This document shows, in pieces, positions 28,049-37,814 of a DNA stretch of 64,000 nucleotides (position 1 is its first letter; every line of letters starts with the position of its first letter). The position numbers were made by a program, and so were the translations under genes. This stretch comes from UBA2365 sp964594045. Lineage in GTDB: Bacteria; Bacteroidota; Bacteroidia; Chitinophagales; Saprospiraceae. The stretch is taken from contig CAZQKR010000001.1 of NCBI GenBank assembly GCA_964594045.1, positions 1 through 64,000 of the forward strand, given 5' to 3'. Below the pieces are notes generated by a model. It was not told the origin of the DNA, made no database searches, and saw only the letters and a program-made list of their open reading frames with translations.

Positions 28049-28813
28049 ATGCGTATATTTTTTTCTGAGCACAACAACAATTATGTCAATTATACTTTTG
28101 ATTATGCGGTTTATGCTGAAGCAGGATCTCCGGAGGAAATACCGGGGATTTTCGACGGTGGCTTTTTACCATACAGCAATGATGTTCATTTAAGTAAGGA
28201 AATATTTTATCTGTGTCGCAGTGTAAGGGTCGACACCGCTTTGTTCAAATCCGGTTCAGAAAACAAAAGAGTTGACCGCAAGCTGGAGCCGCTGGGCATC
28301 AGGTTGGAAGTGATTGAGAAGAAAGACTTTAACTTTCAAGATGAGGCATTCAGATCATTTTGTCTGCGTTATGCTGATCAGCGATATTCAGCCAAAACCA
28401 TGGATCCGGTACGGTTGAACTATATTTTTGAAAGGCAAAACGGTACCCACCTTTTCAGATTTACGGATCGTGATGAACAATTATTGGGTTATGTGCTGAC
28501 CGGAATTCACGGAAATCTGCTGCATTACTGGTTTTCATACTTTGATACCGGCATCATGGAGCAATATCCGGTCGGTAAATGGATGATGTGGAAACTGATC
28601 TGCTGGGCAAAGGACAACGGCCTGGATCATGTGTATCTCGGAACCTGTTATGGAGAAAAAGCGCTGTACAAGGTCAGGGATTTCAATGCAGTCAGTTTTT
28701 TTGACGGCGAAAGTTGGAATACAGACATCAACGAACTGAAAAGCAGGTGCAAAAACGACCATCTGCAACTGGAAACGGACAGGTTTAAATTAAGCAGGAT
28801 CAGCCAAAATTAA
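28049..28813 (+). CDS. ATE/Bpt-like GNAT acyltransferase
   Basis: A 254-residue protein whose C-terminal half resembles the GNAT-fold domain of aminoacyl-tRNA-protein transferases (ATE1/Bpt). Key stretches are SYFDTGIMEQYPVGKWMMW, KDNGLDHVYLGTCYGEKALY and the following KVRDFNAVSFFDGESW, which align in order with the YYDP...SLG...GLxYVYLGYWI...MxYK blocks of that family. The N-terminal part (about 1-110) differs and keeps only one Cys, in IFYLCRSVRVD; the Cys cluster typical of full ATE enzymes is not visible. It may transfer an amino acid to a protein N-terminus or another amine. It is the second gene of a pair with the YwaF-like membrane protein. Confidence 0.65.
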   Translation: MRIFFSEHNNNYVNYTFDYAVYAEAGSPEEIPGIFDGGFLPYSNDVHLSKEIFYLCRSVRVDTALFKSGSENKRVDRKLEPLGIRLEVIEKKDFNFQDEAFRSFCLRYADQRYSAKTMDPVRLNYIFERQNGTHLFRFTDRDEQLLGYVLTGIHGNLLHYWFSYFDTGIMEQYPVGKWMMWKLICWAKDNGLDHVYLGTCYGEKALYKVRDFNAVSFFDGESWNTDINELKSRCKNDHLQLETDRFKLSRISQN

Positions 28814-28981
28814 ATTAAAATTTTTGGCAAAATCGTGTTTAATAAGCCGGATTAGAAATGTGGAATTACTTTAAAAATACATGATTGTAAATGGGAAAAT
28901 CAGGAAAATCATTGAATTCTACCCATTTCCGTATGCCTGAAAAATGATTTTAAGTTCGTCAGGATATCCGAACATTTCCAT

Positions 28982-30382
28982 TTACTGAACTTTACTCCTT
29001 TTGAAATAATAATACAGTGGAATACCGGTAAGGATCAACCCCAGACCAATGAGTGATTCCCATGGACGTGAATAAATGGAATTAACTATGATGACGATGC
29101 AGAACATTATGAACAGAATTGGGACTAAAGGATACCCATAGGTTTTGAGATCAGGGCTTGACCGCTTCAATTTGATCACCGCCACGGCACCCAGCGCATA
29201 GAAGATAAATGCTGCAAAAATGAGCATATCCGTAAGTTGATCAAAAGTACCACTCAAAATCAATATACTTGACCATATCATCTGGCCGGTAAGACTAACG
29301 TGAGGAGTCCTGAATCTTTCATTTACCTTTGCAAAAGATTTAAAAAATAAGTTTTCCCTGGACATCTGGTAATACACTCTGGCCGCAGTCATGGCACTTC
29401 CCTGAGTGGCACCAAATGTTGAAACCATGATCAGGGCGGATATGATTACAATTCCGGTAGTTCCAAGGACTTGATTGGAAACTTCCACTGCCGCGATGGT
29501 ACCCTGTTGTCTGCCTAATCCGGCAAATTCTGCAGGACTCAAAACATTCAAATATGCATAATTGACCAAAATATACAGGATCATTGTCAGCAACGTGCCA
29601 AGAATAATTGCCTTGGGAACATTCTTTGTGGGATTCTTAAATTCACTGGCCATATTGGTGATATTTACCCAACCATCGTATGCCCAGAAGGCGCCAAGCA
29701 TGGCGGTAAAAAATGCACTCAATTTGAAAATACTTTGTGCATCCAAACCCTCTGATTGAAAACTGGTATTGATGGTATCATGAGTAGTACCTGAATAACC
29801 CAATCCTAAAACGATCAGGATCAAAATACCAAGTATTTTTGCACCGGTCACTATATTACTCAGCCATCCGCCTCCTTTGACACCCAGGATGTTATACACT
29901 GTTAAAAATGCAAGCGTGGAGATAGCGATTATCTTGATGGTAAAGTTTTCTGATATATCGAGTCCGAATAAGCTGATCGAACCATCAGGAAGGCTGAGAA
30001 AATCAGGGATCTGAAAGAATTTTGCAAAAGATTCAGCAAAGACATAAGATATGGACGCAATGGATGCTGCGCTAATCACACTGAAAAAACTCCATCCGAA
30101 CATGAACCCTGTAAAATCATTAAAGGCATTTTTAAAATACTGGAACTGACCGCCAGCCTCCTTGGTCACCGAAGCCAGGGAAGCAAAACTCAGTGTCCCC
30201 AACAGGGTGATCACACCGGCAACTACCCATGCCCAGATGATCAGATTTCCATCCATAAGAGCGTCCGACATCGGTGCGATCTTCTTGAAAATGCCTGAGC
30301 CGATCATACTTCCTGCTACGAGCAATATGCCGGTTCCCAATCCTAAAACCTGTAAAAGAGATGGTTGCGCTTTACGTTCCAT
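28982..30382 (-). CDS. APC-family amino-acid permease
   Basis: A 466-residue inner-membrane permease with 12 predicted helices. The opening LGLGTGILLVAGSMIGSGIF contains the GSGIF motif of helix 1 that binds the substrate alpha-carboxyl group in APC transporters. Later features are SYVFAESFAKFF, FFTAMLGAFWAYDGWVN in helix 6, MASEFKNPTKNVPKAI in the following loop, and a Pro-rich last helix. The AYDGW(x)N and E(x)KNPxKNxPxAI motifs point to the LAT-like (L-type) branch, suggesting exchange or uptake of neutral amino acids. It is monocistronic with a -7 box upstream. Confidence 0.9.
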   Translation of the reverse strand: MERKAQPSLLQVLGLGTGILLVAGSMIGSGIFKKIAPMSDALMDGNLIIWAWVVAGVITLLGTLSFASLASVTKEAGGQFQYFKNAFNDFTGFMFGWSFFSVISAASIASISYVFAESFAKFFQIPDFLSLPDGSISLFGLDISENFTIKIIAISTLAFLTVYNILGVKGGGWLSNIVTGAKILGILILIVLGLGYSGTTHDTINTSFQSEGLDAQSIFKLSAFFTAMLGAFWAYDGWVNITNMASEFKNPTKNVPKAIILGTLLTMILYILVNYAYLNVLSPAEFAGLGRQQGTIAAVEVSNQVLGTTGIVIISALIMVSTFGATQGSAMTAARVYYQMSRENLFFKSFAKVNERFRTPHVSLTGQMIWSSILILSGTFDQLTDMLIFAAFIFYALGAVAVIKLKRSSPDLKTYGYPLVPILFIMFCIVIIVNSIYSRPWESLIGLGLILTGIPLYYYFKRSKVQ

Positions 30383-30874
30383 AGATGATCAAAAACTTTG
30401 TAATTATAATAGGGGTCAAAGGTAAAAGATTTTTAATATATATTGATAGTTGTTTATAAAACCAAATAAAAGCTTGAAAATAAACCTAAGGATATCAAGT
30501 CAAATATGGATGTTTCATTTCACAATAGATTGTATTTCAAAACACTATAACTTATTTTTTCGGTTGAATCTATTCAATCACCATTGCTTTCAAAAGTCCT
30601 TGACAAAATTGTCCATCAACTTCACCCTGCTTTAGAATTCAAGCTCACTGGTGCTTGATCATATTTTGAAATATGCTTCATCCAGGCTTTTCAAAATCAC
30701 TTCAGATAACTGAATATAAGCGCATGAACACATTTAGTCCGTTGAACTTAGTATATTTGCTGATATGGTAAAAGTTGTCATGTTTTAGCAGCTGTTTACT
30801 GACAGGCAGAGGGTGATTTCATCAGACTCATATGCAAATTAATTGTTCGAAAAATAAATTTAAATCAGATCTGC
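30383..30874. other. Divergent intergenic region
   Basis: About 490 bp, AT-rich, with no gene recognised; the small frames present look random. It carries the permease -7 box at 30417-30424. Confidence 0.5.
30417..30424 (-). promoter_or_regulatory. -7 box TACCTTTG for amino-acid permease
   Basis: On the minus strand TACCTTTG fits TAnnTTTG and lies about 35 bp before the permease ATG. No clear -33 is seen. Confidence 0.5.
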
Positions 30875-32386
30875 ATGAAGTTCAAATTGCATTTATCACT
30901 GACATTTTTTTTATTATTCAGCTTAATTTCATCTACTTATGCTAAAATTCTGCATATCGGGCCGGGTCAGGCATATGCAGGTTTGATGCAGGCAATTCCT
31001 CATGTATTGCCCGGAGACACGATGATGATCCATGAAGGTATTTATGCAGGTGGATTGACCATCTTTAACCTGAAAGGTACGGATGCAAAATGGATCATGA
31101 TCATGGCAAAGGAGAATGAAGAAATCATTTTTCAGGGAGGCACCAACAGTTGGCAAATGATCGATGCTGCCTTTATTCATATTAAGGGGATCATCTTCCA
31201 AAATCAAACAGGAAACGGTTTCAATATTGATGACGGAGGGGATTATTCCACACCGGCCCATCATATCATTTTCGAAAAATGCGTATTCCGGGATATTCAG
31301 GCAACAGGCAATAACGACCTGCTCAAAATGTCCGGTGTTGATCATTTTGAGATCAAAGAATGCAGGTTTTTAAACGGCAGTCAAGGTGGAAGCGGGATTG
31401 ATATGGTAGGCTGTCATAACGGAATAATACACCAGTGCTATTTTGAGCAGATGGGTTCCAACTCCATACAGGCAAAAGGAGGTTGTGAATACATCAGGAT
31501 CGAACGCAATTATTTTAAGAACGGCGGAAACCGGTCTCTGAATCTCGGGGGATCAACGGGATTGCAGTATTTCAGACCTCTTGATGCCAGATTTGAAGCG
31601 GCCCGGATAAAGGTGCTTGCCAATGTTTTTGTCGGTTCGGAAGCCCCTGTAGCCTTCGTTGGCTGCATAGAGACCGAGGTCATCAATAACACCATTTACC
31701 TTCCCGGAAAGTGGGTGCTCAGGATACTGCAGGAAACGGTTGACACTTCCAGGTTTTTCCCCTGCAGTAATAACATTTTTCGCAACAATTTGATTTACAA
31801 GGACAATAAAGTCAGTACAGACTGCAACATCGGTCCCAACACCATGCCTGAAACTTTCATTTTCTCCAATAATCTTTGGTACCACAGTCAAAATCCCGGT
31901 TGGGCAGGACCTGCTACCCTACCGGTTACTGACCACAATAGTCTCATCAATACTGACCCGCTTTTCGAAGATATGTCCACTGAAAACTTTGCACTTCAGC
32001 CAGGCAGTCCTGCGATAGGAAAAGGTTTTGACTTGAATCCCGATATCCTGGACTTTCCGGGTCATGCTTTCAGCAAGCCACCATCCATCGGTGCATTTGA
32101 GGGCAATCCTGATGTTGTTCAAGTTCTAAATGCTGATAAAGTTAAGCCTGACATGATATTTTACCCAAATCCTGTATTGACCACAGCTACCATCATTACA
32201 AATTTTCCAGGTGAAACTTGTATTTTTGAAGTTTATGACTTATCGGGTAACTTAAAACTTAAGACCAATGGGATAAAAGGCGTGAATATTCTGAATTTTT
32301 CAATTTTACCTTTTGGTATTTATTTATTAAGGTGTTGTTCTGCAATCTCCACAAAATGTAGTACTGAAATCGTTGTTAGGATTTAA
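30875..32386 (+). CDS. Secreted right-handed beta-helix protein with T9SS domain
   Basis: A 503-residue secreted protein. The signal peptide (LSLTFFLLFSLISSTYA) is followed by a parallel beta-helix (about 25-400) that opens with an IGPGQAYAGLMQAIPHVLPGD segment like those of chondroitinase-B/NosD-type helices. Many short turns with Asn/Gly/His follow (HHIIFEKCVFRDI, HNGIIHQCYFEQ, EYIRIERNYFKNGG, NNIFRNNLIYKD). The end of the domain, DPLFEDMSTENFALQPGSPAIGKG and SIGAFEG, is a common closing motif. The last 75 residues (IFYPNPVLTTATIIT to TEIVVRI) are a T9SS sorting domain. It may be a polysaccharide lyase or a binding protein; no catalytic set is assigned. It converges on the lipoprotein at 32414 with a 27-bp gap. 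Confidence 0.85.
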   Translation: MKFKLHLSLTFFLLFSLISSTYAKILHIGPGQAYAGLMQAIPHVLPGDTMMIHEGIYAGGLTIFNLKGTDAKWIMIMAKENEEIIFQGGTNSWQMIDAAFIHIKGIIFQNQTGNGFNIDDGGDYSTPAHHIIFEKCVFRDIQATGNNDLLKMSGVDHFEIKECRFLNGSQGGSGIDMVGCHNGIIHQCYFEQMGSNSIQAKGGCEYIRIERNYFKNGGNRSLNLGGSTGLQYFRPLDARFEAARIKVLANVFVGSEAPVAFVGCIETEVINNTIYLPGKWVLRILQETVDTSRFFPCSNNIFRNNLIYKDNKVSTDCNIGPNTMPETFIFSNNLWYHSQNPGWAGPATLPVTDHNSLINTDPLFEDMSTENFALQPGSPAIGKGFDLNPDILDFPGHAFSKPPSIGAFEGNPDVVQVLNADKVKPDMIFYPNPVLTTATIITNFPGETCIFEVYDLSGNLKLKTNGIKGVNILNFSILPFGIYLLRCCSAISTKCSTEIVVRI

Positions 32387-32413
32387 TACGGTTCATTTTT
32401 GACAATGATTCAG

Positions 32414-32863
32414 TTATAAATCATCTAGTATTCTGTTTGCTACTTCATCTAAAGAGTCTAAAGTAAAAGCAAAATCTTTATCTTTAATTTTACAAAGAGC
32501 GATATTGGGATCCGAGCTTTTCGGAAATTCAAGAAATAATTTTCGATTACCATTTCTTAAAGCTTCAATTCTTTTTTCATAATCAAGAAGTATTTCATCA
32601 CAACTATTGTAAGGACTTTTTTCCAAATCATTCTCTATTTTTTGAATTAATGCTGCATCTGCTTTTTTCTCCTTTTCATTTGTAGGTTTGGAGGGTTTAG
32701 CTACTGTATTAGTTGAGTCGATTGTTCCAGTTATTAAGATATGAGTTTCTTCAGGAGTAAAATCATTTAGGCCTTGACCAATTTCAACAGACTCTTCCTT
32801 GTTTTTTCCTCGACAACCAACATACAGAATTAATACTAGAAGTAATACTATATAATTTTTCAT
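32414..32863 (-). CDS. Small lipoprotein at the end of the signalling block
   Basis: A 149-residue lipoprotein; MKNYIVLLLVLILYVGC gives a lipobox with Cys 17. A charged linker (about 18-80) is followed by a helical domain with QKIENDLEKSPYNSCDEILLDYEKRIEAL and a C-terminal DSLDEVANRILDDL. I do not recognise the family. It lies 111 bp downstream of the permease on the same strand and could be the last gene of the leftward block or a separate unit. A lipoprotein next to the ABC pair recalls the TagQ position in type VI secretion control operons, but sequence similarity is not claimed. Confidence 0.7.
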   Translation of the reverse strand: MKNYIVLLLVLILYVGCRGKNKEESVEIGQGLNDFTPEETHILITGTIDSTNTVAKPSKPTNEKEKKADAALIQKIENDLEKSPYNSCDEILLDYEKRIEALRNGNRKLFLEFPKSSDPNIALCKIKDKDFAFTLDSLDEVANRILDDL

Positions 32864-32974
32864 GTGGATATATTAATTTAATTGAATGGAACTATCCTAA
32901 ACAATAATTTAAAAATATTTTATTCTTAGTTTTAGCACTTAAAAATTACAAATAAAATGATCAAAAAATGTTTT

Positions 32975-34444
32975 TTATACTCTATCATAAATCAGATCCC
33001 CCGGAGTTTCCTTCAATATTTTAGTCGTAATCAATTTGGTAACAAAATAAGACAGAATATTAAACATAATAAAAGTCAGGATAACAACTGGATGCCAAAA
33101 TTTCAGACTATATATTCCCGTAAAAAACCCTGCTATCCAAAATAAAAAGATATTTGTCCCTGATATTACCCATGAGTATAACATAAATTTGATAACTGTT
33201 TTAATATAGATTTCCTCTACTACCTTTCTTGAAAACCCAAAGGCCATAAATGTTCCAATATTAGGCTTGATTTTGTCTAAATGGTTTCGGATAAGATTAA
33301 ATAGAAAAATTGAAAAACTGATCATAGAAACTATGATTAAACTCAAAATCATAAAAAAAGTCAATCTGCTGACAATGGAAAAATTATCCCGCTCTTCGAC
33401 AACAGAGAGTTCAATTTCCATTTTGAAACGATTTTTTAGAAATAACTGAAGTTCTTTTATCTTGTCTAAAGTTTTGAAATTAAATGATACATACATTGGT
33501 TCTGACAAATCAGAATATCCTGAAACAGGTTTCCAAACTTTTTGCAATAAAACTGAATCTCCTCGCAGGTTCATTTTTTTATAAAACCTAGCAATTAAAC
33601 TATCTTGCAGAAAATCACTAGTAAAAACTGTAATTTGTTTAAAATTATCGATACCAACTATTGAAACATCCTCCTGTTCGATATCAATTACATCAATGGG
33701 TTTTAAACTCTGTTTTATTAAATTTTCATCCGGTATTTTATTGGATATAAAAGACAACCTGGTTTGATTACCCACCTCTATGAAACCAGTTGTCTCATAT
33801 TTTTCAATAAACATATTGAAAAAGTCCTGAGACATGATGAAATTAGTATGGTTGGGTAAACTTTTCACTACACCCCCAATAGTGAATAGAAAAATATAAT
33901 TTTCTTCAAAATCTTTTATAATTAATTGTTTACCAACTGATTTCCTTGCATTGATGTTCATTTCACCACAGAATTCTTCAGTAACAAATAATTCAAAGAG
34001 ATTCTCAGGATCATTAACTGCAAATCCTTCTTTAATGCTAACTATATTTTCTTTTTCAAAAATTTTAATAGCAATTTCCTCATTAAAATCCAGGGTTCTT
34101 CCGGTTATATCTTTAACGGTTTTCTTTTGAGGATGGATCATCTTAAAAGTCCATTTAACATAACCGGAAATATTCTTTAAGTTGTATTTTTCTAAATTTG
34201 ATGAACTTGTGAAATAGTCTTTTAATCCCGGAATATTATCCCTGTATTGATACAATACCGGCATTGTAACCCAGTTGGTAAATGGATTATCCATCCTTTC
34301 TTTAAGCTGCTCATAAGCTCCTAATGACAATGAAATTGTGAATACAGCAATAAACAAAAGTGATGTGCAAATCAATAAATTCCTTTTCTTTGCACCAATC
34401 AGTGCAACCAATTCTTTTTGAATGAATAAGCGTTTATAATCCAT
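32975..34444 (-). CDS. FtsX/MacB-like ABC permease
   Basis: A 489-residue inner-membrane permease of the FtsX/LolE/MacB type. One helix near the N-terminus (about 23-42, NLLICTSLLFIAVFTISLSL) is followed by a large periplasmic domain (about 43-355) and three closely spaced C-terminal helices (about 360-385, 415-440 and 450-475), the classic four-helix topology. The segment PNIGTFMAFGFSRKVVEEIY between helices 2 and 3 matches the FtsX coupling region. The start is 9 bp downstream of the ATPase stop, and the two should form one transporter. Such complexes do not import solutes but extract lipoproteins or transmit force. The position next to a TssR-like gene resembles TagS. Confidence 0.85.
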   Translation of the reverse strand: MDYKRLFIQKELVALIGAKKRNLLICTSLLFIAVFTISLSLGAYEQLKERMDNPFTNWVTMPVLYQYRDNIPGLKDYFTSSSNLEKYNLKNISGYVKWTFKMIHPQKKTVKDITGRTLDFNEEIAIKIFEKENIVSIKEGFAVNDPENLFELFVTEEFCGEMNINARKSVGKQLIIKDFEENYIFLFTIGGVVKSLPNHTNFIMSQDFFNMFIEKYETTGFIEVGNQTRLSFISNKIPDENLIKQSLKPIDVIDIEQEDVSIVGIDNFKQITVFTSDFLQDSLIARFYKKMNLRGDSVLLQKVWKPVSGYSDLSEPMYVSFNFKTLDKIKELQLFLKNRFKMEIELSVVEERDNFSIVSRLTFFMILSLIIVSMISFSIFLFNLIRNHLDKIKPNIGTFMAFGFSRKVVEEIYIKTVIKFMLYSWVISGTNIFLFWIAGFFTGIYSLKFWHPVVILTFIMFNILSYFVTKLITTKILKETPGDLIYDRV

Positions 34445-34453
34445 TTATAAAAA

Positions 34454-35287
34454 TTAAACTATCTCCCGAAAAACACTGCTGACATAATTAAATGCATCAT
34501 TTAGGATTTGTTCTTTGTTATACCATTCACCTTCATGTTTGCTTAATGCTGTTTTTTCACTCAAATAGCCGATGAGGCCATCATCAGTTTGTTTTGGAAT
34601 CAGCATATAGATCCGGTCCGCATATTTAAGAGCCAATTGGATATCATGACTCACAAAAATACCTGCCTTATTCGTATTGATAATCGATTCCCTGGTGAAT
34701 GTCATTAATGCTTTGGCAGTAAGAGAATCAAGATTCCCGGTTGGTTCATCTCCGATAAGAACCTCGAAAGGTGAAGCAATCGCCCGGACAAAGGCCAATC
34801 TTTGTTTTTGCCCACCGGAAACATTAAAAATCTTCTGGTCAAAGACTTCTCCGTTTAATTTGACAATATGCATCAACTCTTTGATTTTTTGTCTGGCTGA
34901 TATCTCATTTTCACCCTTCATCAGTAGAGTCAACATCATGTTCTCACCAGCTGTAAGATTGGGCATTAGGTAATTATTCTGAAAAATATAACTAAAATGA
35001 TCCCTCCTGAATGATTCCAATTGATTGAAATTGCCATCCCATAAATTGATCAGATCAATTTTTTCACCTGATCCCAAAATGTAAGTTGCTATTGTATCAG
35101 AACTTTTACTACCTGTATTATTTATTAAACCGATGGCTTCAATAAATGTACTTTTACCAATTCCTGACGGTCCCAAAAGAAAGACAATTTCTCCTGAGTA
35201 CAATGAAAATGACTCTACATACAGTACAGTTTGACCATTTTTATATTGGCAAAGTAAATGCTCTATAGCAATAATTTGTTTTTTCAT
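34454..35287 (-). CDS. LolD/MacB-type ABC transporter ATPase
   Basis: A 277-residue ATPase with all the ABC motifs: Walker A GPSGIGKST, Q-loop YIFQNNYLMPN, signature VSGGQKQRL, Walker B VLIGDEPTGNLDS and switch His in FVSHD. The PTGNLDS sequence is typical of the LolD/FtsE/MacB group that works with FtsX-type permeases, which is exactly what follows 9 bp downstream. The C-terminus extends about 40 residues beyond the usual end, with IGYLSEKTALSKHEGEWYNK, perhaps a contact with another subunit. It lies 6 bp downstream of the TssR-like gene, so the three are surely cotranscribed. Confidence 0.93.
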   Translation of the reverse strand: MKKQIIAIEHLLCQYKNGQTVLYVESFSLYSGEIVFLLGPSGIGKSTFIEAIGLINNTGSKSSDTIATYILGSGEKIDLINLWDGNFNQLESFRRDHFSYIFQNNYLMPNLTAGENMMLTLLMKGENEISARQKIKELMHIVKLNGEVFDQKIFNVSGGQKQRLAFVRAIASPFEVLIGDEPTGNLDSLTAKALMTFTRESIINTNKAGIFVSHDIQLALKYADRIYMLIPKQTDDGLIGYLSEKTALSKHEGEWYNKEQILNDAFNYVSSVFREIV

Positions 35288-35293
35288 TCGATA

Positions 35294-37780
35294 TTAAAAG
35301 GTATCTTCAAATGGAATCCAATAATATTGATTTCTCCCTAAATTGCCGCCTTTTGTTTTGAACTTAAACTCATATCCGGCATTTTTAGTTAAATTTTCTA
35401 ATTTTCTGTATTTCTTTTCCAATTCATTCAAAAAACTTCGTAAGGTTTCAGTTTTTACCCTGGGATTATCAATTTTATTCAATACAAAATTGTGATTTTC
35501 ATTTTCAAATTTAAAGCATTCCCCAACCAATTTTGCTCTGAAATCATTTAAGGTAACATCATTACCAATTTTATTATCACCAGAGTATTTTTTATATAAA
35601 GAAAGTAATGCTTCCTTTAACTTAGTCCTCAAAACATCATCTGGCTCATTAACAAGAGTCACTAATGAACGCAAATCATTTAAATACTCCCCAAGCTCTT
35701 TTTCAGGGAAAAATAAAACAGGAGAACAGAGGTCATTGCTGGCTCCATAAATTCTCTTGGGTACATAAGCTTGGACATATAAGTTAACCTTCCTGTCTGT
35801 CAACTTTTTCAAATTCTCTTCTGAAGCTTCCATTCCAGCTTTCTGTAAAATCATGGATAGTCTGTCTTGTAATGCTCCAACACTAAAACCTGACCCTTCA
35901 ACATCACTTTCATCCAATTGATCACCATCTTCCATTGACTTTTCCAATGCCTTAGCAACTCTGTTAAGATTTGTTTTGATATCTTTAAAAGAAGCCCTCA
36001 TATAGTTAACAAATTCATAAGGCGCCATCTGAGATGAAGATCCTGAAGTATAAAAAATATTTTTGGTTGATCCTCCATGAATAGCATATTCGGTGCTACT
36101 TTCATCTATTGAAGGGTTTTCATCTTTAATCTTTAATAGTTCATTTGTCTTTATATAGGATTGAAAATTGCTTTTGCTCACTTCCAGCATTAAATCTACA
36201 CATTGTTCTGCCAGATCATTATTTACAGCATTTTTTGGCAAATTGGGTTGTATAAAGATCAAATGTGCCCTCAGATTTGAAAGTTGATCAACAAGTTTGT
36301 CCGTTCTTATCCAGGCATCACAATTGTTATCAATGCAATTCAATCTCAAATTAGGATCTTCCCTGAAATCTGGATTCTGACCGATAACATAAATAATATT
36401 GGTACTGTTGTTCTTGAAACCAACTTTCGCAGCAGATTTTGATAATGCTGAAAACAAAGTGGAATATCCATCATAGGTGTCCTGAGTGAACACTGCCTCA
36501 TCAATTTTTTTAATCAAATCTTCTATATCAGGAGTTAGCTCAGTAACCTCTATACTTGACTTTCCTTTAACATTGACATTTCTGTAGAATGCAATGGCAA
36601 AGCGTTTATTGGGAACATCCGTCAACTCACGCTTCAGATTGCCTATTGCGTTTTTTATGGCTTCCTTATAAGTTCTCATTGAAGTTGTTCCTTCAATCAA
36701 TATCAAAATATCATAATTATTGCTGAACTGAGATATTTCATCATAAGCAGCTTTACACGGAGCACATTCATTATTCCGATTATCTTTCCCCATTGAGCCT
36801 AATATTCCGGTAGTGTAAAAATGCTCTTCACAACGCAGGACAGGCATACGTAATTTTGTACCAATAAATCGTTTGTTGTCACTTTTCGCTAAAGTATTTC
36901 TTGGCGCTATTACAGGATCATCCTTGGTCAAAATCCTGTTCATATTGCCTGACCCGCTAATTGCCTGGTTGGTGGCACTTATTTCATCGGGGTAAGCAAC
37001 AAATTGCAACGAAGGCCTTTGCTTTCGTTCATCAAATGCAGCTTGCGTAAAATTCTGCTCCAGGGCAAGGCGTGTATTCCAATCGGCCTGAACATTCTGT
37101 TCAACCCAACCGACAATTTCAGATTTATAAAATGAAAAATTTTCCATTTCGCTTTCACGGCCCAATAAATAAAATCCATTTTCTTTTTTCAGAATAAAAT
37201 AAAAATCATAAAGAGATATATCACCAGCTGATGGATGGGACGCAGATGGCCCTGATCTGAATTGAACACCCTTGTTATTAAATCTGATTACTTTGTCCGC
37301 GGCTTCTTCTGTATATAATATCAGTGATTTCAAATATATATCTGTTCTTGCACTCCTTAAACCGCATGGCCATAACAACAATTTTGATTTTTCAACCCAC
37401 CCAAAATCCTCCACAAAAGAACCTTTTGGAATATTCAGGTTATTATCAGGCGAGCCATTCATTTTAACCAACTGTAAATAGTTGCCTTTTTCATCAGCAA
37501 CATAATACCAGTCTTTAAATGTTAGCTTTTTCTTTTTAATTGAGGAAGGCGAAGGTTCTGAATATGTGTCGAGGCCTTCACGGTCACAGATTACTCTCCA
37601 GGGTTTTGAACCGGATTTGGGACCAGATGCACTTTTAACATACGATTCCATTTCTTCACCTTGAAGATCAATGGGTTTACTGAATTTATTCGGAAAACCA
37701 AGCACCGATCTGAATTCCTGGCCATATATAACATTACCTGAAATTAAAATACTTAATATAAGTGAAATGACGATTCTCAT
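35294..37780 (-). CDS. TssR-like vWA/SH3-domain secreted protein
   Basis: An 828-residue exported protein. The signal peptide (about 1-20) is followed by two SH3-like regions: about 60-135 (KPWRVICDREGLDTYSEP, FGWVEKSKL) and about 168-232 (VQFRSGPSASHPS, VGWVEQN). A von Willebrand A-type domain (about 355-545) has a degenerate metal site, ILIEGTTSM instead of DxSxS, later YDGYSTLFSALSKS. A mostly helical C-terminal part ends NQYYWIPFEDTF. The order SH3-like, vWA, helical tail and a YYWIP-type ending resembles my recollection of TssR, an accessory protein of Bacteroidota type VI secretion (T6SSiii). No type VI tube, sheath or baseplate gene is present, so it may be a paralogue used elsewhere. 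It sits 34 bp after the barrel gene and 6 bp before the ATPase. Confidence 0.62.
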   Translation of the reverse strand: MRIVISLILSILISGNVIYGQEFRSVLGFPNKFSKPIDLQGEEMESYVKSASGPKSGSKPWRVICDREGLDTYSEPSPSSIKKKKLTFKDWYYVADEKGNYLQLVKMNGSPDNNLNIPKGSFVEDFGWVEKSKLLLWPCGLRSARTDIYLKSLILYTEEAADKVIRFNNKGVQFRSGPSASHPSAGDISLYDFYFILKKENGFYLLGRESEMENFSFYKSEIVGWVEQNVQADWNTRLALEQNFTQAAFDERKQRPSLQFVAYPDEISATNQAISGSGNMNRILTKDDPVIAPRNTLAKSDNKRFIGTKLRMPVLRCEEHFYTTGILGSMGKDNRNNECAPCKAAYDEISQFSNNYDILILIEGTTSMRTYKEAIKNAIGNLKRELTDVPNKRFAIAFYRNVNVKGKSSIEVTELTPDIEDLIKKIDEAVFTQDTYDGYSTLFSALSKSAAKVGFKNNSTNIIYVIGQNPDFREDPNLRLNCIDNNCDAWIRTDKLVDQLSNLRAHLIFIQPNLPKNAVNNDLAEQCVDLMLEVSKSNFQSYIKTNELLKIKDENPSIDESSTEYAIHGGSTKNIFYTSGSSSQMAPYEFVNYMRASFKDIKTNLNRVAKALEKSMEDGDQLDESDVEGSGFSVGALQDRLSMILQKAGMEASEENLKKLTDRKVNLYVQAYVPKRIYGASNDLCSPVLFFPEKELGEYLNDLRSLVTLVNEPDDVLRTKLKEALLSLYKKYSGDNKIGNDVTLNDFRAKLVGECFKFENENHNFVLNKIDNPRVKTETLRSFLNELEKKYRKLENLTKNAGYEFKFKTKGGNLGRNQYYWIPFEDTF

Positions 37781-37814
37781 AAGCTGATGTATTCTGATTA
37801 AAAATCTAAATGTT

